Program-made: the position numbers and the translations under genes
Origin: Saprospiraceae bacterium
GTDB lineage: Bacteria; Bacteroidota; Bacteroidia; Chitinophagales; Saprospiraceae
DNA: 6,545 nt
NCBI GenBank assembly: GCA_029262975.1
Contig: JAJCYJ010000835.1
Span: forward strand, 1-6,545
Reading direction: 5' to 3'
Notes under the pieces: generated by a model
Database searches by the model: none
What the model saw: only the letters and a program-made list of their open reading frames with translations
Told to the model about the DNA's origin: nothing
Part shown: one piece after another, positions 1-5,882 of the stretch
How the letters are laid out: every line of letters starts with the position of its first letter
How positions within the stretch are numbered: position 1 is the first letter of the stretch

Positions 1-533
1 ATAGGTTTATTTAGAAACTGACATAGCTCTTTCCATCCATCTCCCTTCTCCCAATCTACAATTAACAAATCTTCTGGCCGGTTTTTGAAATATTCTCTCA
101 CTTCATGGTTATGTCTTTCGTATCTTTCTATAAGGACCTGTTTGTTCTCCAGTATATTATCAATGCTATAGATCCATTTTATAATTTCAGAAGTCGACTT
201 TGAGTTAAAATAATTAATAGCACTGTTGCCCCATGCTTTATCCTCTCTAACAGTCAAAATGAATTTGGAGTTTTTAAATTTCCGATCAAGTTCCTCGTAC
301 ATAATATTCCAGGGATTGTCAACCAAGGCATCAAATGATCCTGCAGCATCAATTAATTTTTGGAAATTCTCATCTTTCAATAATTCAATATCTTCATTAC
401 CATACAATTTTGTCTTGTATGCCTGCTTGCCTTTTTTTACTTTATATCCGAGTAATTCCAGGGCAACAAACAAAGATGTTAGTCCCGTCTTATGAAATCC
501 AATTCCGAATACTTTTAAATCCCCTGCTTGCAT
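1..533 (-). CDS. Sulfotransferase, Sulfotransfer_4-like (3' end beyond window)
   Basis: Partial gene read on the minus strand from an ATG at 533 to the window edge, giving 177 codons with no stop. Family members transfer sulfate from PAPS to an acceptor hydroxyl. Visible evidence: an N-terminal strand followed by GFHKTGLTSL (residues 12-21), which fits the 5'-phosphosulfate-binding loop (usual form PRTGTTSL). FILTVRE (91-97) fits the 3'-phosphate-binding strand. A C-terminal stretch (137-177) has the pattern Y-x-x-H-N-x-x-V-x-x-Y-F, then LLIVDWEKGDGW and LCQFLNKP, typical of this family. Probably only the last few tens of residues are missing. The start is supported by an in-frame TAA just upstream and a GGAG 8 nt before the ATG. 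It follows the glycosyltransferase stop by 21 nt, so the two are probably co-transcribed. The Leu in place of the usual Thr in the P-loop-like motif is a deviation. The acceptor is unknown: it could be the lasso peptide or a glycan. Confidence 0.85.
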   Translation of the reverse strand, partial: MQAGDLKVFGIGFHKTGLTSLFVALELLGYKVKKGKQAYKTKLYGNEDIELLKDENFQKLIDAAGSFDALVDNPWNIMYEELDRKFKNSKFILTVREDKAWGNSAINYFNSKSTSEIIKWIYSIDNILENKQVLIERYERHNHEVREYFKNRPEDLLIVDWEKGDGWKELCQFLNKP

Positions 534-541
534 TTGTTATG

Positions 542-545
542 CTCC
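542..545 (-). promoter_or_regulatory. Ribosome binding site of the minus-strand sulfotransferase
   Basis: GGAG on the minus strand, 8 nt upstream of the ATG at 533. It lies in the 21-nt gap after the glycosyltransferase stop codon. Together with an in-frame stop just upstream of the ATG, it fixes the start of a gene whose 3' end is outside the window. Confidence 0.55.
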
Positions 546-554
546 AATAGTTAG

Positions 555-1436
555 TTAAACATTTGCCTGAATTAACTTATGCGCATACAAATGTTCCGAC
601 TCAATCCAGGCTAAACATTGATCGTAGATATTTTTCCAATTTTTATTGTCCACATAATACTCCATATTCTTCGCTGACCATGGCTTCGGATATTTCACAT
701 AATGAAGCAAGACAGCTTCCTCTTTCTTAAGCCCCTCTATTTTTAGTTGTTCTTCCTCAACATGTAATAAGAAGTTATATTTTCCGGAAACGAACTTGAA
801 TGTATTGTGAAAATATCGATTTAGTAGAAACTGATCAGAATGACCGGTTTGAATATCGGCATAAATTATAGGTGAAAGCAACTTGATCATTTCATCGAAA
901 GTATCTTTTTTCAATAAAGGCATATTTATAAGCATCATACCACTGTTAAAGCAATACAGACACGAATTGTCCTTTTGTCCTGGCTCTTCTTCGCAAGGAA
1001 GAAAAGTTATAGGGTCTCTTTTAATATTCAGGTAGAAAAACCTGTCAGGTGAGACCATGAGTGGATAAGAGGTGTTTTCGAATAATGGTTTTAATCCGCC
1101 ACAGCAAACAATATCACTATCTAAATACAAGACCTGGGTATACTGCTGAAGATTGAATATTTCCAGGTTGAAAAATTTTCGTTGGGCATTAACATATGTG
1201 GGTATGCACATACCCAAAACATTTATTCTTTTAAGTAACAGTTCATTAGGTTCTATAAATAATACATTGGGAAAAACAGACAAAATCTTCTTGTGGTCAT
1301 CATTTAGATCATTGTGAATAATAATGAAATCAACATCCAAATTCTTATTGTGCTTCAATATCGAATAAAAGAGGGCCATAGTCCCTTTTATGAAGTTTCG
1401 ATCTGTTACCGTTACAATCGCACGTTTTATATCCAT
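555..1436 (-). CDS. Glycosyltransferase family 8 (GT-A fold, retaining)
   Basis: A 293-residue enzyme predicted to transfer a sugar from a nucleotide sugar to an acceptor, probably in the cytoplasm, as no signal peptide or membrane segment is visible. GT8 features in order: an N-terminal strand AIVTVTDRNF with a following helix (residues 6-28); LYLDSDIV with the metal-binding DxD at 106-108; FNSGMMLINM (163-172), matching the family FNaGvmliN motif; SDQFLLN (200-206), matching DQdxLN; and HYVKYPKPW (245-253), matching the C-terminal HFxGxxKPW diphosphate-binding motif. The length is normal for LgtC-like GT8 proteins. It is the first gene of a unit transcribed divergently from the lasso operon and is followed after 21 nt by a sulfotransferase. 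Sugar and acceptor cannot be read from the sequence. LPS or capsule synthesis is as likely as decoration of the peptide. Confidence 0.9.
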   Translation of the reverse strand: MDIKRAIVTVTDRNFIKGTMALFYSILKHNKNLDVDFIIIHNDLNDDHKKILSVFPNVLFIEPNELLLKRINVLGMCIPTYVNAQRKFFNLEIFNLQQYTQVLYLDSDIVCCGGLKPLFENTSYPLMVSPDRFFYLNIKRDPITFLPCEEEPGQKDNSCLYCFNSGMMLINMPLLKKDTFDEMIKLLSPIIYADIQTGHSDQFLLNRYFHNTFKFVSGKYNFLLHVEEEQLKIEGLKKEEAVLLHYVKYPKPWSAKNMEYYVDNKNWKNIYDQCLAWIESEHLYAHKLIQANV

Positions 1437-1462
1437 CAGCCATTTACGTTACTAAACAATAA

Positions 1463-1493
1463 CATAGATAATACAAGTTACCAATACTCGAAA
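1463..1493 (-). promoter_or_regulatory. Candidate Bacteroidota-type promoter for the GT8-sulfotransferase unit
   Basis: On the minus strand, TTTC (plus positions 1490-1493) is followed by exactly 19 nt and then TATCTATG (plus 1463-1470). This has one mismatch in each element relative to the known Bacteroidota consensus TTTG-N19-TAnnTTTG. Initiation would fall about 7 nt downstream, near 1456, leaving a leader of roughly 20 nt before the ATG at 1436. Placement in the 92-bp divergent intergenic region supports it. No comparable element was found for the plus-strand operon in this gap. The match is imperfect in AT-rich DNA, so it remains tentative. Confidence 0.35.
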
Positions 1494-1528
1494 ACTACGA
1501 TATTGCAGCTAATTTCAGTCTAGAGCCA

Positions 1529-2479
1529 ATGAATAATCATTTCAGGTACATCATCTATAATCTAAATATTGCTTCAGAATTAGAACTTCCTGAGTTAATG
1601 CCGGCAATAATTGAAAATAATCCTGATGTGAATATCAAATTCGGCCCTGTCCCGGAAAGACTTTCGGGTGATATAGTAGTCAATAAAACTCAGGCTCAAA
1701 TAGCACACAACCAATTCTTGTTCAAAGCTGATGATATAGGTACGTATTATGTAACTGATGGAAATCAGATCATTATAGATGCCGACATCAAGGCAGATCT
1801 ATCGTCCATTCGCCTTTTTCTTTTTGGATCTGTCATGGCCGCACTGTTATATCAGCGCAATTGCTTTCTACTTCATGCCAGTGCAGTTCAAAAAAATGGC
1901 GTAGGTTTTGTATTTGTTGGCAAGTCAGGTTATGGAAAATCAACAACAGCAGCTGTATTGGTGGAAAGAGGATACAAGTTAGTATCTGATGATCTCTGTA
2001 TGATGCTTATAGATCATAATGCTTCTGTAGTCTTATGGGCCTCATATCCCGGTATGAAGTTATGGCATGATTCTATAGATTATCTCGATTGGGATCGCAA
2101 TTCCATTAATGAAAAGAAAAATATCAGACCTGTTCGTGCCGGGATCGAAAAGTACCGGGTTGACGTGGTGGAAGATGACCGTTATCAGCCAGGATCCTTT
2201 AAGCTTGGGGGTATTTACTTCCTTTCAAAGAATGGTCGAAAATGTGTTTTGAAAAATCTATCAGGGATAGATGCAGTCGATCATTTGTTAAAAGGAAGTT
2301 ACCGGTCCGGTCAGTTAGAAGGACTTGGTGGAAGAGAGCAACACTTTCAAACTTGCTGCAGAATAGCTAAAAAATTAAAAATTAAAAAAGCTATACGTCC
2401 AAATGCTCGGCATAATATTAATCATTTTGTCGATATGATCCAACAAGATATAGAACGAGCAATTTTAGATTATGAGTAG
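1529..2479 (+). CDS. HPr-kinase-like lasso peptide kinase
   Basis: A 316-residue P-loop kinase of the HPrK-related family found in lasso peptide clusters. The characterised relative PadeK (paeninodin pathway) phosphorylates the C-terminal Ser of its precursor. The N-terminal domain (about 1-105) has the typical opening Y-x-I-x-Y-x-L-x-I-x-S-E, then LPELMPA. The catalytic domain holds FLLHASAV (113-120), Walker A GKSGYGKST (131-139), LVSDD (151-155) with the acidic pair expected for metal or base function, and YPGMKLW (173-179). The C-terminal helical tail runs from about 240 to 316. The ATG at 1529 leaves the conserved N-terminal domain complete, although the upstream SD is weak. It is the first gene of the lasso operon and is separated from B1 by an unusually long 177 nt. 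Family and context support peptide phosphorylation here. No precursor is visible to confirm which residue would be modified. Confidence 0.9.
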   Translation: MNNHFRYIIYNLNIASELELPELMPAIIENNPDVNIKFGPVPERLSGDIVVNKTQAQIAHNQFLFKADDIGTYYVTDGNQIIIDADIKADLSSIRLFLFGSVMAALLYQRNCFLLHASAVQKNGVGFVFVGKSGYGKSTTAAVLVERGYKLVSDDLCMMLIDHNASVVLWASYPGMKLWHDSIDYLDWDRNSINEKKNIRPVRAGIEKYRVDVVEDDRYQPGSFKLGGIYFLSKNGRKCVLKNLSGIDAVDHLLKGSYRSGQLEGLGGREQHFQTCCRIAKKLKIKKAIRPNARHNINHFVDMIQQDIERAILDYE

Positions 2480-2656
2480 AATTGTGGCACGAAGCGTTAA
2501 TATAGCTATCACATCCTGCGAAATTATCGGATTAACTTTTATATGTTACTCGGCCTAAAATGGAAAGCTATTGCCGAAGCATTGATCTATTCGGACTTTT
2601 GGATAAAAAAGTGACATTTTTGTGTGAAATTCTATAGAAACATAATTTATTAAACA
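2480..2656. other. 177-bp intergenic gap between kinase and B1, no convincing gene
   Basis: This is the only long gap in a compact operon and the natural place to look for a precursor gene. All six frames were read. The plus strand holds only micro-ORFs: 2472-2558 (28 codons, its ATG overlapping the kinase end by 8 nt), 2543-2614 (23 codons) and 2560-2637 (25 codons). On the minus strand there is one 20-codon frame (MSLFYPKV...). None shows a plausible leader with Y-x-x-P plus a core with Gly/Ala/Ser/Cys at position 1 and Asp/Glu at 7-9. An inverted repeat GTTAAT/ATTAAC (2496-2501 and 2531-2536) and a 5-bp stem CCGAA/TTCGG (2574-2578 and 2590-2594) are too weak to call a terminator. CATTTTTG at 2615-2622 is one base off the -7 consensus TAnnTTTG but lacks a well-spaced -33 element. 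Confidence 0.6.
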
Positions 2657-2947
2657 ATGGGAGACGTCATTTTACAATTAGATAGTATCGTTCAAAGACA
2701 TGAAGATAAAATTATGTCTAGCAGCTTAGGGGATGAGTTAGTTATGATGAACTTTGAATCAGGAGATTATTTTGGTATTAATGCAATCGGTAATAAGATT
2801 TGGGAATATTTAAAAGAACCCATTCAAGTGAATGTTATTATTAAAAACTTATGTGCATTATATGATGTTGCACCCGCTCAATGTGAAGAAGAAACGCTTT
2901 CTTTTGTTTCTAATCTTCTTAAGGAAGACATGATCACTGTGCGATAA
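2657..2947 (+). CDS. PqqD-like RiPP recognition element protein, lasso B1
   Basis: A 96-residue stand-alone RRE protein. In lasso pathways B1 binds the precursor leader, usually through its Y-x-x-P region, and presents it to the B2 protease. Family features: an N-terminal beta region with I-V-Q-R-H (11-15), GDELVMMNFESGDYFGIN (25-42) forming the wing strands of the winged helix-turn-helix, IGNKIWEYL (44-52) as the recognition-helix region, then LCALYDV (65-71) and FVSNLLKEDMI (83-93), the usual ending of the PqqD fold. The length is normal. The stop lies 6 nt before the B2 ATG, a typical B1-B2 tandem. No clear SD precedes the ATG, and the upstream bases are A/T only, which is common in Bacteroidota. 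The gene follows a 177-nt gap and may have its own weak promoter there. Confidence 0.9.
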   Translation: MGDVILQLDSIVQRHEDKIMSSSLGDELVMMNFESGDYFGINAIGNKIWEYLKEPIQVNVIIKNLCALYDVAPAQCEEETLSFVSNLLKEDMITVR

Positions 2948-2953
2948 GGCAAA

Positions 2954-3400
2954 ATGGGAGTCAGATCAGAAAATAAAATCATCAAATTTCTTTCCCTGCC
3001 ATGGTCTGAAAAAACACTTTTTCTCGAAAGTTTGTTTTACCTGATTTTCGCCTATATAGCACTTAAACTAACCGCCTGGAAGAGAATACTTCCGATGATA
3101 GGAGAGCTAAAAAAAGAATCTGCCAAAATCACCAATCCCGGAAATACCGAAGTTCTGAATGAAATTAAAGTCGCGATGAAAAGGGCTCATTCAGCTGTAC
3201 CACTGGGTTCGAAGTGCTTTATTATGGCTATTGGTACACGACTAATGCTCAATCGAAGAAAGATAACTAGCACTATTTATATTGGATTCAAAAAAGGCAA
3301 TGAAGATTTTGAAGGACATGCCTGGATCAGAAGCGAGGACATAATTCTGGCTGGTGGCGCAGGTAGAAATGATTACGAGATTATAGCTTATTATTCCTAA
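2954..3400 (+). CDS. Lasso peptide B2 leader peptidase (transglutaminase-like)
   Basis: A 148-residue cysteine protease of the transglutaminase-like superfamily that removes the leader from lasso precursors with help from B1. The N-terminal part (about 1-50) has the family pattern FLSLPW, a hydrophobic helix LESLFYLIFAYIAL, then RILPMIG, resembling the helical opening of split B2 proteins. The catalytic domain shows the presumed nucleophile Cys88 in GSKCFIMAIG, LMLNRRKI (97-104), IYIGFKKG (108-115) and catalytic His122 in GHAWIR. The third triad residue is probably Asp140, since the McjB His-Asp spacing is about 17. The aromatic residue common a few positions before the Cys (P-W-x-S-x-C) is replaced: the sequence reads P-L-G-S-K-C. 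It begins 6 nt after B1 and ends 9 nt before the cyclase, so the three are probably co-translated. Confidence 0.9.
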   Translation: MGVRSENKIIKFLSLPWSEKTLFLESLFYLIFAYIALKLTAWKRILPMIGELKKESAKITNPGNTEVLNEIKVAMKRAHSAVPLGSKCFIMAIGTRLMLNRRKITSTIYIGFKKGNEDFEGHAWIRSEDIILAGGAGRNDYEIIAYYS

Positions 3401-3409
3401 GATCAACAT

Positions 3410-5338
3410 ATGAGTGTGTTATTTGGTACTTGGAATTTCAAGGAGCGTAGGGTTCGCGATGATCTTATCAAAATGAGGGAAAATCTTTCACACTGGAATC
3501 CTGATAGGCAAGGCTTTTGGGAAAAAAACAATATCGGACTGGGTCATCATCTACTGATTAATACACCAGAATCTCGCTATGAGCAACAACCTTTAGACCA
3601 TTTACCTTCAGGTTTAACTATTGTCACAGATGCACGTATAGATAATAGAAATGAATTGCTTAAAATATTCAAAGTCCCGGTTGAAAGACATGATACAACC
3701 ACCGACAATTGGTTGATCCTACAGGCATATCTTACATGGAAAATTAATTGTGTAGATCATCTGTTAGGAGACTTCTCTTTTGTAATATGGGACAGTAAAG
3801 AAGAATGCCTTTTCTGTGTGCGTGACCAGATAGGGTGTAAACCATTTTACTATTTGAAAAATGATGAGGGTTTCTCTTTTGCCTCTCATCAACGAGGCCT
3901 TTTGAAACTCTTCGGGATTAATTTAACCCCAAATTACAATTATCTTTCTTTAGCACTGTCTGCCATAGTCACACCTAATACGGATACCTGCTATAATGAA
4001 ATCAACAGATTGCCTCCAGCCCATTACATCATCGTTACCAAAGACCAATTTACGGTTCGAAGATATTGGAAGCCTGACAATACTAAGAAAATAATACTGT
4101 CAAATGACGCGGAGTATTTGGAAGCATTTTCTGAAAAACTACACACGGCCATATCAAGAAGAATGAGGACTCTTTTTCCAGTAGGCTCTCAATTAAGTGG
4201 AGGCTTGGATTCATCTGGAGTTACTGCCTTGGCCAAGAAATTATGTGACCCTAAATCTCAATCTGTAATAGCTTTGACCCTTGGAATGTCAGATTATGCC
4301 AAACAACATTACCCTAATACTAAAGATGAAGTTGCTTTCGCCACCAAGGTGGTCGAACATACAGGCATTAAAAATCATGTAATCGTAACTGATGAGTTAA
4401 GCGATTACTGGGAGCTCATTAACAAGCAGGTAGAACTCAACGGTGGAGTCACGGGCGTTAATTTTACCGAGAATTCATTTTTGATCGGCAAAGCAGCTTC
4501 TTCTCATAATATCAGAACAATATTATCAGGATACCCAGGAGATGAAGGAGTAACTACTCACTGTTCTTATCTGATTCCTTATCTCTGTAGAAGCGGTCAA
4601 ATAACAAATCAAATCCCTAATCTTTATAAACTATTTGGATTACAGGGTAGACAATATTTGCGCATTTGCAAGCATTTACTACGTACTTTTACAAGGAATA
4701 CTGACGCTGAAAAAATGTCAGAAATCCCAAAGAATATCATCAATAAGACTTTGGTGAATAGTCTTTGGCTTGGTGCTCATAAGTCAATAGAAAAAGACAT
4801 CATAAAAGCTCTTAATCATCCTAACAGGGAAGATTTTAGTTTGTCAGAAGATTTATGGACACATCTTACTGCTAATTGGACACCAACACGCATGGAGTCA
4901 GAGCATACTGCCTCCCTTGCATGGAAGACAGAAACTGTTTATCCTCTTGCAGACCTGGAGCTCTTGGACTTTTTCGCAGCAATACCCGCCACCCAAAAGA
5001 TAAGAAAAGGAGTTAGCCGTTGGTTATTTAGGTCTAGTATGGAAGGGTTATTACCCAAAGAAATACAATGGCGAACTGATAAAGCCTATTCTGTACTACC
5101 TCCGATATTTGCATTATTTCGGAAAGCAGAATTTCCTTTATTAGTTTTGATCGAAAAATGCCAAAAAAAGAATTATCATGAACCCTTTGTTGATTACGGG
5201 AAATTACAATCAAGGTGGGTTGAATCCATTCACTCTGATAAACTTGTAAGAGGAGTCGGGTCAATGATGGCTGCGTTGCAGTTTTTATTAACTTTTGAAA
5301 ATAATGAACTTGAAGGAACAAATGATCAACCCAAATAA
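3410..5338 (+). CDS. Lasso peptide macrolactam cyclase C (asparagine synthetase homologue)
   Basis: A 642-residue protein of the AsnB superfamily. Lasso cyclases adenylate the side chain of Asp/Glu at core position 7-9 and close it onto the N-terminal amine. The N-terminal glutaminase-like domain (about 1-215) is recognisable from DARIDNR (74-80), LLGDFSFVIWD (118-128) and VRDQIGCKPFYY (137-148). It begins M-S-V rather than M-C, so the glutaminase nucleophile is absent, consistent with a cyclase and not with asparagine synthesis. The synthetase domain has the pyrophosphate loop SGGLDSS (263-269), SGYPGDEG (373-380) in place of the usual GxGGDE, YPLADLELLDFFAAIP (511-526) and LPKEIQWRTDK (548-558). 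The length is typical. It follows B2 by 9 nt and overlaps the hydroxylase by 17 nt. The Pro within SGYPGDE deviates from the AsnB consensus, but the DE pair is kept. Confidence 0.92.
   Translation: MSVLFGTWNFKERRVRDDLIKMRENLSHWNPDRQGFWEKNNIGLGHHLLINTPESRYEQQPLDHLPSGLTIVTDARIDNRNELLKIFKVPVERHDTTTDNWLILQAYLTWKINCVDHLLGDFSFVIWDSKEECLFCVRDQIGCKPFYYLKNDEGFSFASHQRGLLKLFGINLTPNYNYLSLALSAIVTPNTDTCYNEINRLPPAHYIIVTKDQFTVRRYWKPDNTKKIILSNDAEYLEAFSEKLHTAISRRMRTLFPVGSQLSGGLDSSGVTALAKKLCDPKSQSVIALTLGMSDYAKQHYPNTKDEVAFATKVVEHTGIKNHVIVTDELSDYWELINKQVELNGGVTGVNFTENSFLIGKAASSHNIRTILSGYPGDEGVTTHCSYLIPYLCRSGQITNQIPNLYKLFGLQGRQYLRICKHLLRTFTRNTDAEKMSEIPKNIINKTLVNSLWLGAHKSIEKDIIKALNHPNREDFSLSEDLWTHLTANWTPTRMESEHTASLAWKTETVYPLADLELLDFFAAIPATQKIRKGVSRWLFRSSMEGLLPKEIQWRTDKAYSVLPPIFALFRKAEFPLLVLIEKCQKKNYHEPFVDYGKLQSRWVESIHSDKLVRGVGSMMAALQFLLTFENNELEGTNDQPK
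5313..5318 (+). promoter_or_regulatory. Ribosome binding site inside the cyclase end, sets the hydroxylase start
   Basis: AAGGAA lies 3 nt before the ATG at 5322 and is the clearest SD-like sequence in the plus-strand operon. Earlier in-frame candidates (TTG at 5295, ATG at 5304) have no SD and would lengthen the overlap with the cyclase gene to 44 or 35 nt. The site lies within the cyclase coding sequence, which suggests translational coupling. Confidence 0.55.
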
Positions 5339-5882
5339 GACCACAAGCATAAGAGAATTAGGGTCGGTAGATATCAGTATCTTGAAAGAAAAAGTTCTGG
5401 CTTTGTCTTCAAGAGTATGGGAATTTGAGACAGAGCAAAGAGAAAATGATTTCAATTGCTTTAACACTACCCAGCATATTTTATTTAGGTTTCCCCCGGA
5501 TTTACAAGATCGGAGTCATGTTGTAGACTTTCCTATCTGGCATGTCTGGAAGCCCATTCTGATGCCTATTATTAATCAAGCCACCGCACCGTATGACTAC
5601 CAACATGGCAAACTATGTGCTGTTATGCTGGCTAAGTTATTGCCGGGAGGAACAATTAAAGCTCATATCGATGGGTCTATGTCCTACTACTTTCTTCATA
5701 AGATTCACATTCCACTGGTCACTAACCCATTAATAGATTTTAATATTGGTGAAAATCGATATTACCTGGAGGAAGGTCAGGCATATGAAGTCAATAATAT
5801 CGTAAGACACGAAGTAATTAACAAGAGCAAAGAGTCCAGAATACATTTGATTTTTGAATATTATGACGACACTCGTTCATGA
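5322..5882 (+). CDS. Aspartyl/asparaginyl beta-hydroxylase-family Fe(II)/2OG oxygenase
   Basis: A 186-residue cupin-fold oxygenase resembling Asp_Arg_Hydrox proteins, which hydroxylate Asp, Asn or related side chains using Fe(II), O2 and 2-oxoglutarate. The signature block covers AKLLPGGTIKAHID (104-117), HKIHIPLVTN (126-135), YYLEEGQAYEVNN (147-159) and RHEVINKS (162-169), ending RIHLIF (173-178). Inferred iron ligands are His115, Asp117 and His163, with Arg173 a candidate 2OG-binding residue. The family motif R-x-H-I-P-L reads K-I-H-I-P-L here. No signal peptide or membrane segment is visible, so it probably acts in the cytoplasm. The ATG at 5322 is chosen for its SD; upstream TTG and ATG alternatives exist at 5295 and 5304. 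It overlaps the cyclase by 17 nt and the next sulfotransferase by 4 nt. Beta-hydroxy-Asp is known from some lasso peptides, so the precursor or peptide is the likely substrate, but this is inferred. Confidence 0.85.
   Translation: MINPNKTTSIRELGSVDISILKEKVLALSSRVWEFETEQRENDFNCFNTTQHILFRFPPDLQDRSHVVDFPIWHVWKPILMPIINQATAPYDYQHGKLCAVMLAKLLPGGTIKAHIDGSMSYYFLHKIHIPLVTNPLIDFNIGENRYYLEEGQAYEVNNIVRHEVINKSKESRIHLIFEYYDDTRS

Noticed and set aside
226..550. Two plus-strand ORFs of 89 and 71 codons
   Set aside because: They lie antisense to a well-supported minus-strand sulfotransferase with conserved PAPS motifs, and their products are low-complexity without recognisable domains.
1314..1523. Plus-strand ORF of 69 codons ending just before the kinase
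   Set aside because: Its first 41 codons are antisense to the conserved GT8 start and it has no RBS. Only the tail is discussed, as a possible leader relic.
2574..2605. CCGAA/TTCGG hairpin followed by CTTTT as a terminator
   Set aside because: A 5-bp stem with an 11-nt loop and a short T run is too weak, and termination here would cut the operon ahead of B1.
2548..2610. Minus-strand 20-codon frame reading MSLFYPKVRIDQCFGNSFPF
   Set aside because: It is too short for leader plus core, is antisense to the operon and has no supporting RBS. The YPK string is probably chance.
2560..2637. 25-codon ORF (MESYCRSID...) as a lasso precursor
   Set aside because: No Y-x-x-P leader motif and no Gly/Ala/Ser/Cys start with Asp/Glu 7-9 residues later after a plausible cleavage site; it also overlaps other equally open micro-frames.
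5034..5321. Minus-strand ORF of 95 codons
   Set aside because: It lies wholly antisense to the C-terminal part of the cyclase, which is conserved, and it has no recognisable domain.
3410..5338. Reading the AsnB homologue as a true asparagine synthetase
   Set aside because: The glutaminase Cys2 is absent (Ser2 instead), and the gene is embedded with B1, B2 and a lasso-type kinase, so a macrolactam cyclase fits better.
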